Positions 12,701 through 23,510 of a stretch of DNA of 64,000 nucleotides are shown piece after piece. Made by a program: the position numbers and the translations under genes. Source of the stretch: Montifringilla adamsi (Eukaryota; Chordata; Aves; Passeriformes; Passeridae); contig JAGGNK010011336.1 in assembly GCA_017590115.1 (NCBI GenBank), positions 1,488,001 to 1,552,000 on the forward strand, given 5' to 3'. The number at the start of each line of letters is the position of its first letter. Position 1 is the stretch's first letter. Under the pieces are notes generated by a model that worked only from the letters and a program-made list of their open reading frames with translations, did not search any database and was not told the origin of the DNA.

Positions 12701-13293
12701 CCTGTATTTCCACACTGTATTTCTTCTACCCTGTCTCCAACTGGTTGATCCCAAATCCCTTTGTAAATGCCAGAAGCAAAGTTCTAAGTGCTTGAAGAGA
12801 AAGGTGCCCTTTATTCTTCATTTTGCAAGGAGGGACTAGGAGACAGATTATGTGACTTGCAGACTAGCAAAAGTAAAACCATAATCTTGTGCATTAGTCA
12901 CAAAACCCCCCAACTTTCACCTTGGCCCAAGTCTAGAAGATGTACAAACACACAGCCTTGCTCACAGGATGGCTTTGGGAATGAACTGAATAAATTGCTC
13001 TGAATGGTGAATGCAAAAACTGACACACAAACTTTTGGGTCTGAGAGAAAAAGCCTGCTGAGAGGATGCCTTGTTTGAAACTACCAAAAATGAGAACACA
13101 CTTACACATTTACTTCACGTACCTGGAACATATCTGTGTTGCTGTCATGAGTATATTCAACTACTACTGTCTGGGCCCGAGACAAAGTGTAAGATATGCT
13201 GTGTTGGTCCTTATTACTTATTGCCTATGGAAAAATGCCAAATGTTATTGAACCAGTGCACAATAATTCTACAGTATACAGCAGCAAAACAGA

Positions 13294-13327
<34 letters not shown>

Positions 13328-15201
13328 CACCAGACTCTTCTGCTAATTAAGGCATTAAGGCAGATGGTTGTTAATGACACACCTGCAGTTAAACTTCACA
13401 AAACCCAGTCCTGGCCACTAAAAAAAAGCTGCAGGATTGATTCAGCAACAGACCAAACTGGTCTCTTCACCACATGCTGCAACTAAATAAACATAACCAG
13501 GGCATATTATTAGTCATGTTTTGTGTTAAAGCAACACTGGCCTGAACACAAAAGGACAAAACAACCAAATGCAAAGGCTAAAACTGAATGTAACACCGTC
13601 ATGTCCATCTCAGAGTGAACTTGGCCAACAGTGAAGTGAGGACAAAAACCTAGGAACTTCATTCTAAAAACAGGATTTGAGTTAATACTAAAATCAGTAA
13701 TGACTGATTTAAGATACATAGATGAAAAAGTGGTGGTAAATAGGGTAAAATGGAGAAACTCAACACAGGTTGCAGAAGTTGTAGCGAAGGTTACAGTTTG
13801 TTAGTCTAGATGTTCATTCTGCAATTACCTTCTAGGGAACTAACCAACACTTCTAAAAGCGCTGCTAAGCAGCACTTACCAGACCATAGAGAATTTGCAA
13901 AATTACATGTTCTTTTCATAGATCAACTATGAATGTATCTCTACTACAAGAATTTTAGTAGAAAAATGCTTCTGATTTCAGAATACTTTACATACCATTC
14001 CCTGAATTTACGATCAAGATCCTTAAGTATCAAGGTATTCTGGGAGTCAAACACTTAACACTACTGTGTTTGTTTTACTGTGTTTGTGATCTTGTCACTG
14101 GCAGATTCTAAACAACCACTAAGCATCCTCAAATTCCACTGTTTTAGTAGAAATGCTCCATTAGTTACTGAACACAATTGCACACACACTTGAATAGCCA
14201 CAATATTGCATGGTAATACCTTAGCTATGATGTATTAGTTTTGACATACACTGTTGAAATACAGTTCAACTTCAGGGCCTAAGCCCTTCCTTTTCTGCTT
14301 CTTAATGGGAGCTCTGATTACAAGCCCTATGAAACATACCCTGCAAAACCCACCTGTCCTGATCCCTGGGGAACTCCTACCCACTGGATGGAGCACCAAG
14401 TGCACGTGGAGCTTTGGCAAGGATCATTTACAAGTCAGTGCACGTGAAACAGTTAGTCCTAAAGCAGAGTGAGCACAAAACCAAAGTCTAGAATGGATGA
14501 CTAGCCTGTGCCCAGAACATTCATGTTTCAAAACTAATTTATTTTTTTTCTGGCTATGGCAAGGACTACGCACAGAATCTTTGCTAAATTGTTTCTTGCT
14601 AACCCTGACAGGTACTAAAAAACTTTGGATAAACACAAACCATTATTTTCACAGCCAGATATTTATGCTGTTTAAATCATTTCCTAGCAGCTCTTTATAT
14701 GGAGAAAGAAGATTTCTCCTTTACAAGGAAAAATCAGACAGAGTTGAAGCGAGAAATGGAGCTTACCTTTGCTGCTTGAGGGGTACAGGCAATGTGCACA
14801 GTGCTGGGTTTCACCCCATTTGCCTTGGGCCTTTTAAATAAAGCAAATCTACTTTTCCTTCTCCCTCTATCTCCATTTGGGAGAGACCCATTGTACCTAT
14901 CAAAAAACACAGAAAAAGAACAAAGTCCATCATTCCTGTGTTACTTAGTTTCTCATGAGATACAGACCCTTTCATTCTAAGCACCAAGTAGTCTCAATTA
15001 GTATAGCATTACTAACTACAGATTTTCAATTAATCACATTTAAATCCAAGAATTGATTAACACAGTACTGAAACATGTCCACAGGATTACAGCACAGAAA
15101 ATCCTCAGACTCTTACACACAAACACTTACCCCAATACAATCAATTCACCATATTTGACTGGTGCTTTTGATGGATGATTTTCTTGATCAGGAGAAAACA
15201 T
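9140..15201 (-). CDS. PELI1: Pellino-1 E3 ubiquitin ligase, six coding exons
   Basis: Joining 15201-15131, 14896-14767, 13224-13123, 11149-10952, 10839-10651 and 9706-9140 on the minus strand gives 1257 nt: 418 codons plus TAA, the length I recall for vertebrate Pellino-1. All five introns are GT-AG. The N-terminal ~270 residues form the FHA-like core and wing that binds phosphothreonine (GRST at 103-106). The C-terminal RING-like domain shows CGH at 311-313, CPMC at 333-336, then PCGHVC and CPFC. Ser76, Thr86, Thr288 and Ser293, reported IRAK/IKK-family phosphosites in mammals, are all present. Known role: K63- and K48-type ubiquitination of IRAK1, RIP kinases and other targets downstream of TLR/IL-1R, in the cytosol. 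PELI1 is favoured over PELI2 by the C-terminus (YIRLIFQGPLD). Recalled differences from the human protein are few: Val for Ile in PGxWRE, Asn233, and AR for SH at 260-261. Nothing is broken or truncated. Confidence 0.97.
9707..10650 (-). other. PELI1 intron 6
   Basis: 944 bp, GTGAGAAG at the 5' end and a pyrimidine-rich CATGTCAAG at the 3' end. No repeat or other gene is recognised inside. Confidence 0.9.
10651..10839 (-). CDS. PELI1: PELI1 coding exon 6
   Basis: 189 nt, 63 codons, residues 168-230 (starts EKAAKWKTSDGQMDGLTTNG, ends SAQQRGKM). Acceptor TTATTTTAG|GAGAAGG, donor ATG|GTGAGAAG. It encodes the FHA wing and core transition. Confidence 0.96.
10952..11149 (-). CDS. PELI1: PELI1 coding exon 5
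   Basis: 198 nt, 66 codons, residues 102-167 (starts IGRSTESPIDFVVTDT, ends DSSKNIFLG). Acceptor TTTTCCAG|ATTGGTCGG, donor GGG|GTAAGG. It holds the FHA phosphopeptide-binding loop with the GRST motif. It is separated from exon 6 by an unusually short intron of 112 bp (10840-10951). Confidence 0.96.
11150..13122 (-). other. PELI1 intron 4
   Basis: 1973 bp between GTACGTGAAG and TGCTTTTCCAG. It contains anonymous AT-rich sequence with only small ORFs on both strands; nothing recognised. Confidence 0.9.
13123..13224 (-). CDS. PELI1: PELI1 coding exon 4
   Basis: 102 nt, 34 codons, phase 0 at both ends, encoding residues 68-101 (AISNKDQHSISYTLSRAQTV then VVEYTHDSNTDMFQ). Acceptor TCCATAG|GCAATAAGT, donor CAG|GTACGTG. 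It carries Ser76 and Thr86. The exon length is a multiple of three, so skipping it would keep frame but delete part of the FHA core. Confidence 0.96.
13225..14766 (-). other. PELI1 intron 3
   Basis: 1542 bp between GTAAGC and TTTCCATAG. It contains a perfect (TA) dinucleotide run close to its 3' end (about 70 bp from exon 4). No other feature is recognised. Confidence 0.9.
13297..13326. repeat. (TA)15 microsatellite
   Basis: Fifteen perfect TA repeats in PELI1 intron 3, about 70 bp upstream of the exon 4 acceptor in transcript direction. Likely length-polymorphic. Confidence 0.95.
14767..14896 (-). CDS. PELI1: PELI1 coding exon 3
   Basis: 130 nt encoding the end of Gly24 to Lys67 (YNGSLPNGDRGRRKSRFALF then ...CTPQAAK). 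Acceptor ATAG|GTACAATGG, donor AAG|GTAAGC. It contains the basic RGRRKSR stretch and the first strands of the FHA core. Intron 2 is only 234 bp (14897-15130). Confidence 0.96.
15131..15201 (-). CDS. PELI1: PELI1 coding exon 2 (start exon, coding part)
   Basis: Encodes residues 1-23 and two bases of Gly24 (begins MFSPDQENHP, ends ELIVLG). The donor after position 15131 reads GG|GTAAGTG. The ATG at 15201-15199 is chosen because it matches the Pellino-1 N-terminus. Its context is weak (C at -3, T at +4). The reading frame stays open upstream through the exon but has no in-frame ATG there. Confidence 0.96.
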
Positions 15202-15272
15202 GAGCTTAGCTAATGACTTCTCAAACTTCAGATCTCTGATCAAGAGTTGTGGCACACTTTTTTCATTATTTC
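15202..15272 (-). other. PELI1: PELI1 exon 2, 5' UTR part
   Basis: A pyrimidine-rich acceptor (TTTTATTTTTACAG|GAAATAATG) marks the 5' edge of exon 2 at 15272. The 71 bases between this acceptor and the start codon would be 5' UTR, spliced to a distant non-coding exon 1. The main frame is open across this segment, so an N-terminally extended product is formally possible if exon 1 supplied an in-frame ATG. Exon 1 in the CpG island shows no clear support for that. Confidence 0.8.
15240..15266 (-). promoter_or_regulatory. Short upstream ORF in PELI1 5' UTR
   Basis: Within exon 2 an ATG at 15266-15264 opens a frame of eight codons (MKKVCHNS) and a TGA at 15242-15240. It ends 38 bases before the PELI1 ATG and is in a different frame. 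Its start context is weak to moderate (A at -3: AATAATGA). Short uORFs of this kind often tune translation of the downstream ORF. That it does so here is inference. Confidence 0.5.
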
Positions 15273-18200
15273 CTGTAAAAATAAAACCAAAATTAAGTGT
15301 AAGAGAAAATATTCTACTCCCATTACACAAACTTGCACACCAATCTAATACTGCAGGTAGAATATTTTGTGTTTTCCATGTTTTGATTTTGCCTGAAATA
15401 ATTTTTTAAAACACATATATAAAACCACATGAATTAAGGTTGAATTGCCTTGAAGAAGTGCCAGACCACAAAAAAAAATGCATTTAGAAAATTTCACTAT
15501 GGCCTTAAAACATCCACACTTGTTTTCCTCCATGCTAGTTTTTAGAATATATGATACATAGCTTCATTTATTATATTTCATTCAGCTGTTGAGAAATAGA
15601 GCCAAGATAGGCATTGCATTTAAAGGAAAAAAAAAACACAAAGCAAGACTAGCCCATTAGCTAGACAGGCAAAAGTTTTCATGTGAAGTGTCTAATTCAG
15701 AGCTTCCTAAGAAGTTTCTGGATTTGCAGATGGAAGGAAGTTGTATGACAATTTGATATCAAGCCTACCATAAAAGTTTAGGGTGTGCAGTGTGATCGCT
15801 CATGTTTAGCCAGAGAGAGAAGTGATATAAACATGTTTGAAGGAGGTTTCCTGAGAGAATTCCATGTAACTCCTAATGAAAACAGTCCTGAAATGCATTT
15901 TTTACTCAGACTTCTGCTTTGAGGAACAGTTCATATCATATTTTTTACAGCTTCTCATTAGTAGCATTTCCAGACACTTTTGACCTATGCAGCTCATCTC
16001 TGACCTTCCTCTAGAGAAATCCTACCCAGCAGAGCACTTGCTTGATAAAGAATAAAGCTGATAAGAGCCTGTTTGAGGCTTTCTTTAATAGGAATAGGAA
16101 CATTCCCTTGGTGCTTCCAGGTGAGTTTTCATACCAACTCAAAGAGCTGCTAATCTTTTTTAGTACTGATGGTTAACATTCTGCCTTCTGTGCAAATGCA
16201 CTTTTTGACCCACACAGCACTTTTTGAATCGTGTCATCAACTTTGATCGTAACTACAGTGCTGTATCTCCACTTTCTTCTACCGTGACTAGACCATGGTT
16301 ATTAGCAGAAAAGATGTCATCATGCAGATATTATCTATCCCCGTGTTATGTCATAAGAATAGAGAAAAAGATGTGGCAGTGCTTGACAGCCTGCTCCCAT
16401 TTGTTCAAGAGCTGATGCAAAGATCCCTTCACTGACCTTCTCTCCCAGTCTTTGCTCCTTCACAGAGAAGCCTGGCCTTCAACATGTTCTCAAATCTGCA
16501 AGTTCCTATTCAGCATGCATACATTGATTGCCATCTGCAATCAGCTCACAGTGCTCTAAAAACTCAAGTTTGCTCCTTCACACTATTCCACATATTTGGG
16601 AAGGCGTCTCACTAATACAGACGAAGACATCACACTGTCTCAAAGCATTTGCTATGATGCCTGCAGAACACAACCAGAAGAGTAAATAGAAATCTTTAAT
16701 TTCTCCTTTAATTTCTCATTGTTTTCCAAATATCTTTTCTTTTTTTCCAAGTCTGGGTACTGTAGATTTCATAGTGCTTGAAACAAGTTAACTGCAGCCT
16801 GTCTTTGTGGCTAGCACACACAATATTATCACAACAGTACCCTAACCCACTGATAGATGAGTGCATTGCAACAAACCTGATTTGCACAACACTGCTGTGA
16901 AGTGTCTGTGTCCCATCTCCAGAATAGTGACACCAGCACTTTCTGCTGCCTGGGAAGCAGTGAGCACTTTCACTCAGCAGCTGTCCTGGTCTGTGCCTTA
17001 GGGTACCCATCACTCAGCTGGTGCTGAAAGTGCATTTTACTGATCCAGCAGTCTCCCTCCGTCACACAGGAACAGTGGCAGTGGCACAGGAGACAGTCAA
17101 GGAATACAAGTTTGCTCAAAGCCCTTCTGGACTGCTGACCCAAGTGTAGCAGTAACTCCCTGGGATGGTGAGGCTACTCACTGTTGTAAGTTTTGCCTTT
17201 GGAATACTAAAATGAAGACCTTAAAGCAAACTGATCACAGGAAAACATGACCTTAAATGATGTCAGTAGTCACAACACATTGAAGTGGAGATTGCCACAT
17301 TTGATAAAGAGAGCCCACAACATTAACTCTTGTTAATGTAACCTCCTTACCTGCCGGCATCACACCCCACTTTGGAGCACCACACTCAAACTATGTGCCT
17401 GTGAACACAGCTCAGGGCTGCTTTTCTGACATTAATAGTGACTAAAGATCCTAGTATTTAATAGTGCTCAGTTCTTTAGACACATTTCCCTTCTGAAGTA
17501 TTTCTACTTTTGAAATTAGTATAAATCTTCACAATTTATCTGTATATAAAAATAAAGGTATATCTTCTATGAAGAATCTTTAAAATCAACTTCAGCATTT
17601 CTTGTTTTAAGATCTTCTTGCATTATACTTGCTTGTACAGGTGTCTTCTGAAAGAGCTCATCTTCTCATCTCCTCCCCATATGATTAACCTATTTTCTAC
17701 TTGAATATTGATCTCCTCAACAGCCTCTCCCCTGCAATTCAGTCTTCTTCACAAACAACTAATTTAATCAGTTGTCCTCGGCCTTCACATTTAACAACTC
17801 ACAAGAAATAGTAGTAGTGTAGTTTCACTGCCATGTAACTACAGCAGTGCCTGTAAGGAAACAGCATAGAACTAGGAAACACCATGCCACAGTAACCAAA
17901 GATTTAAATAGTATAACCCCATATTACAGTGTTAAAGAGCTAATCCTTTCACTTAGAGAAAGTGGGATGGCAAACATTTAAAATAACTTTAGCCATTAGT
18001 ACAAGAACAGGTTTGGTACAGCTTCTCCTCTTCTTCTATTCATCCAAGGGAACAATTTTAATGGAAAACTAAAAAAATACATGTCTCAGTCTGAGTCAAC
18101 TTCAAAGCCTCATGAAAATAACACGTGAACAGTTAAAGGAGACTTTAATGTGTTACCTGCACAAGTGAACAGAGAACTGTGCAGAAACGATAAAAGGGGT

Positions 18201-19173
18201 CAGGAGTTCCCAGGGACAGACTTCAGCAATACAAGGAGTCATACAGAAAATCTCAGTACAAGGAAAGATGTCCCCCAGCTATTGCTCAGTTCCTCCTTAA
18301 AACATTTTCTTTTGCTTTACATTTAAAGAAATCCACTAAAGTTTACTTTGCATGTGATGGAAATCTACTTCTAATTAAACTTAAGGAAGATTTGAGCGTT
18401 AGAAATCGAGAGCTATCATTAATAATACAGCTTGCTCATCCCCTTTCAAAAGTCTGGCTGAAATGTTGGAACTTCTTTTTTTTCAAATACATCTTAGAAC
18501 CTTTATGAGCTTCACACACCACTTTCACAACTACTACACCCCCAGATTACTTCAACTCAAGTACATACAAAATTCAGTACTCCTAAAAAAATAATCAGTC
18601 CAACATACACACTACTTCTCATCCAGTGTGATTGGCCTGGTGCACTGTACCCAAAGGGAAAATATTTTTGTTCCCAGAAATAACAAAGACCAATTATATC
18701 TTTCCAGTGAGGTCCCGAAGATCAGTCCAAGGGAAATTTCATGTCTGTGAATAAAACTCAAGTGCTGTCTCACTGGAGATGAGTCTAATCTGCCATGGGA
18801 TAACATCTCCACTCCTGAAATAGAGCAGGCTTATGAATCATTTAAAGCTGAGTGAAGAACTTACTTGAAGGAAAACTGTTGAGTAGAAGAAAAGTATCCA
18901 CCAAAATATATATAATGGGCCTTCTCTTGTAGTACAATCTGACCAGTTTTTACTTCTAGAGTACTTAATTAAAAAGAAAAATTGGCTCTGAAGGGCCAGT
19001 GTATATAGCTAAAGAAACAACTGTTTGAACAAAATACAGGCAAATTACATTTTTGCTGCTTCTTGCAGCAGCATTTCCAGACATCAGTGGAACAGGCTTC
19101 ACTGGAGAAAGCTCTGAACAACAGATTCTTCTAAACTCCTCCAAGAATACTCAACACTGATAAGGTTTATATT

Positions 19174-19187
19174 ATATATATATATAT
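19174..19187. repeat. Short (TA)n microsatellite
   Basis: Seven TA units with flanking AT-rich sequence, in intron 1. Confidence 0.85.
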
Positions 19188-20599
19188 GATAAGATGTCAA
19201 TTACAAGATTCCATCTCATCCAGTATTTTTCCAAAAATCATAGAACTGGCAGCAGCAAACATTTTATGTTCAAGATCTCTGCTTCTGCCAAAGAGAAGAG
19301 ACCAAAGCCTGAAAATGCTTACCTTTTCACAGTCCTGTATTATGGTTTTGAAAAGATTTTGAGAGTAAAGCAACTTGCGTGGCTAAAGGCAAGCACAACT
19401 GTTTGCAGTTGCCCCAAACCACAATGGGTACCAGTTAAAATTCTTCAGTATCAGAAATAGGAAACTGGAACAGGAAGAACTCATGAACATTTTTATTCTC
19501 ATCACTAGTTCCTCTGGGGGCAGCAGAAAGTTCAATGCTCAATACTATCACATGCAACTGTTTTGAAAGACTGGGAAGTGACAACAACTGAACTGAGAAA
19601 AGCATTTAAAATTTGTTTGAGTAATGTTAAATCTGGTTTCTGACAAGCCTTCCTGCTCTCTAGTATTCACTAAAGCCACAGAAGGCAAAGACTGCTATAG
19701 CTGAAAAGCAAGTCACAGATTTCTGACTCCATTCCAGTAGAAGTCTCTCCTGTCTCATGCAAACACTGGTCCCTGCATCCAGGCTGTCCTCTGGAAGACC
19801 TCCCAAACAACACTTCAGAGTAGGTGAGGCTAAGAGCTCACTTTCCTTGAGCACATCAGTTTCCACGGGGGACAGAGACAGATGAATTTTGGTTGGTTTT
19901 GAACTATCAGCTCTAGCTTAACCAGTCATCTGCAACCATTCAGCTGCCTTTCCTGGTCACGAGACTCACTCATAACTAGTCTTTAATTGCTTCAGCAAGT
20001 CTTCAGATTTTGTTTGCAGTAAGGCACAGCACCTTGTGAATTAAGTTTGCTATTTTGTCGACCAAGTACAGCTTCTGGAATTGCAGCAAGAATAGCAATA
20101 TCTTAATGGTTAAAATGGGGCGGGGGAGGGGAGAACATAAATTCAATGAGCCCAGGCAGAGATTCATTAAACACTCGGCTGAAAGCTAAAAATACTAGAA
20201 TAAAAGTCTCTTTGTAATAAATTACCGTCATTTTCTAAACACAGAGCCAGCATTATAGGCTGCTAGCAACTGTAGCTAGTGCCAGACTAGCCCTTTTCTA
20301 AAATACTGCATAGAAAACCACTTACACAGTATAGAAAGAAGTCCTCTGTCAATGAATATATTAAAACAAAAATATGCTGATTCAGATGCAAAAAAATGGG
20401 AATTTCCTCCTCCCTTTTTATAATGTTATATTTATATTCTATATCTACATATTTTAAGGTTTAGAATTTTTTTTTTTTTTTGCTTTTAGAAATAAAGCAC
20501 AAGACATTTCATCTATTGATGTTTTAATTTTTTTTACTATATGCAGTTCTGCACTGACTATCCTTACAATTCTCACATACAGCTCTTCCCTGAGAAATT

Positions 20600-20878
20600 C
20601 TGTGCTAAACCAGAGGGAATGGGGACAAAATGGAATCTAGTCCTTTTGATAGGGATGCAGTGGCAGAACAAGAGGCAACAAGCAAGCTACAACACAGAGA
20701 ATCCTGATTAGCTATTATGGGAGGGAAAGACCTGCAATCCACAGAGCCTATGGGATCTCCATCCTTGGAGATCAGCTGCATGTGGCTCTGAACAGCCTGA
20801 CCAAAGGCAGTACAGTCCCATTTTGAGTCCAGGGACTGAACCAGACAATCTTCCAACCTAAATTATTCCAGGAATACA
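20600..20878 (+). mobile_element. CR1 LINE fragment (3' end), degraded
   Basis: The plus strand reads ...GGATCTCCATCCTTGGAGATC...GGCTCTGAACAGCCTGACC...and ends ATCTTCCAACCTAAATTATTCC. This is the order and wording of the CR1 3' region (CATCCTTGGAAAC...GGGCTCTGAGCAACCTGATC...CCCTTCCAACCCAAACTATTC). Substitutions are heavy, so it is an old insertion, in sense opposite to PELI1. The 5' limit is uncertain. Confidence 0.65.
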
Positions 20879-21431
20879 ATTAATTTTAGGAAGTCCACAC
20901 AATTCTATCAAGCAACTGGAATATGCACTTGAAGTGCACTTTTGACCAGCTAGACACATAAGTAATTCCATTACCAGTGAAACAAGATTTTGTCCTTATC
21001 CTCAAGATTTACACGTTAGTGTCTACAGCTTTATTTGGATTTAAAACCCCATACTGCAAACAAACCATTCAGATTGAATAGAGTGACAATACCTGAGAAT
21101 ACACAAGTAGGACCCAAGTTTGCCAATATTCACTTACACATTTAAGCTCTTTATCACTCCAGTTTCCACTAGGCAAGTCTCCTGCAACTGCAAGATCAGA
21201 AACCAAAATCCTCTGAATACACATACAGTATTTCAGCACTGCATATTCTCTTCTATGGTTACATCTCACCACTTCAAAGGAAAAAAAAAATCTTGATTTC
21301 CAGATTTAAACAACCAGAATATTAAAGTTAAGTCACTGAGAGACACAAACAAACTGTACAGAATACTAGTCTCTCAAGATGAAGATATTCGCAAACATGG
21401 AAGGAGAAGGCAATAAGCAATCAGAGAGAAT

Positions 21432-21594
21432 GGAGAAAAAGAAAAAGCACCAACCAAAACCATCACCAACAAAAAAAGCACCAAACCCCCAAAAAACCAA
21501 AAACCCCACCCACAAAAAAAAAAAAAAAAAAAAAAAAAACCAAAAAAAAAAAAAAAAAAACACCAAAAAAAACCACCCAAACCCACAGTAATTC
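21432..21594. repeat. A-rich, C-punctuated tract with two long A runs
   Basis: About 160 bp of A and C, including A26 at 21514-21539 and A19 at 21542-21560, with CCAAAA and ACCC units. Seen from PELI1 it is a long U/G-rich intronic stretch. It creates lysine- and phenylalanine-rich spurious ORFs on the two strands. Confidence 0.9.
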
Positions 21595-23399
21595 CCAGCA
21601 GACTGACTGCTTGTTTGAGTATGTGCTCCAACCAAGCCCAGCTCACCAGGTTTCACAAACAGTATCAATAATGTTACTGATCTGCGCTGGTGCAAGCAAC
21701 AAGGAATCAGGTCCTTCCTTGCATCACTATGTTTCTGAAAGCTGAGACAAAGGTTGAGAAATCACTTTCTTCTACGTGATGGGTGAAGTAACGTTCACCA
21801 CTGGCAAGTTATTCTCCTTTAACTGTTTTTCCTATAAATAGTTTTGCAAGCTTGTATTAAAATAGTTTTTACTGAAGTGATCACTGGGTAAAAAGAATAT
21901 GTGTTTATCCACCAGTTTTAACACTTCTCCCAGTTTTCAGTTAAAAACAAGCTCACGTTTCCTTCCCACACACACCTGCAATTTTACCATCAGCAGGTTT
22001 TAGACTCCACTTTTGAGATTAGCCACATTCTGTGTACAGCTTGCATCCTTCACTACAGATGCAAAAGAAAGCATAGTGATGCATCTGTTAGTGCAATTTA
22101 AATGCCTATCACTTTAGATCAACAGCCACACACTACCTTTGTTAGGAAGGAAAATTAAATTTCTTATTTCTAGAAAAGGGAGTTTTTCAGCAGCAAAATC
22201 CCCAAGAATAAGCCTTGGGAGTGTGGAGTATCAGTCCAGCCTTTTGCTTTAGTACGGCTTATTATTTCCTTAGTCTATACTGTACACCTTTTCTTTTGTA
22301 ACTCAGAATAAGCTTAGTCATCCACTATAGACACACAGGTGTTTTATGATATGAAAGCAAGACAAAAACAAGATATCAAAAACAAGACAACGAGGCCAAG
22401 CTCTGAAATGAGCAAGCAGCTGATCCTGCACAGGACATAAAGCATAAACCAATAAACCATAAACCAACAGCTATCTACTACTATGCCTTGAGAACATCTG
22501 TAACATCTCAATAGAGGAGTTTTTCATTGTCACAAACAGAATGAAAGCATCTTTTTACCATGGACACCTGCCATTAGTGAGCTGGTCATCCTGGAAATAA
22601 GGCATGCAAGTCAGAGCACATATACACAAAAGCCCATTGTCTGTGGACACTCTGAAAGAGGCATTAACTTGATAGACAAGAGAAAATCTACTGTTTTGCT
22701 CTAAGGCCACAGCTAATTTTGTCCAGTCTAAGAAACAGCAGTTTTGGTTGAATTGGTATCTAGCATTCTGCTTCAAGTTCTGTTCCAGCCTCAGAAGCAG
22801 GTCTGAGAAGCTCTCAGCAATTTCAGGATAGACAGGAACAGCGCCTTGAGGACAAGCAACCTTGTTCAACGAACAAGGGAAGTGTTTTAGAATAGGACTT
22901 TTATTATAGGCACCTATATGAAAATCTGTACTTTATGATAGTACTCAAAAATAGCATTCTTTTTCAGAAGACTGAAAAAACCCATCTAAGCACAGGGATC
23001 TGATTTCAGTCAGACCTCTGCTAACTTCAGTTCCCTTATTCTGAACTGCCGTTGATGACATGAGAATGTGGTTGGGTGTATTAAACCTGGAAGATTTATG
23101 TAATCAATAATGATCTACTCCAACAAACTGACAAAAATCAATTCTGAAAATATTCCCTTGGAAAAAGAAATAGTGCAGAATTTTTTTCAGTTATGAAAAG
23201 TAACAGCTGATCCTCCCCTGAGGAAACCACGATAACCTCCTACGGGTTATAAATGATGTAATTCAGACTGCGTGTGGGAAGCCAAAAACATTTGTCTTTT
23301 AGCACAAGGTGTCTATTTTAAAGCTGTCACTGCAACATTATCTGTATCCTTAATTAGCTGAGAAAGTTCTTCACCAGTTAAGCTGCTCCATTTACACGC

Positions 23400-23510
23400 A
23401 GCCTGAACCCCCTTGCCCCTTTCGGATACAGCGGTGACAACGCGCGGAGCCTTGCACGGGGCTCGGACCCTCCGGCACGAGGGTCGAACACCACAGCTTG
23501 TCCTTGCTCC
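23400..23510. other. Small CpG-rich patch in intron 1
   Basis: About 100 bp with clustered CpG (GACAACGCGCGGAGC, GGGCTCGGACCCTCCGGCACG, GGGTCGAAC) in an otherwise AT-rich, CpG-poor intron. Too short for a standard CpG island. No gene is recognised; it may be an intronic regulatory site or a relic of a GC-rich insertion. Confidence 0.4.

Noticed and set aside
23480..23495. tRNA B-box-like GGGTCGAAC
   Set aside because: No matching A box, no cloverleaf and no terminator; a chance match in a CpG patch.
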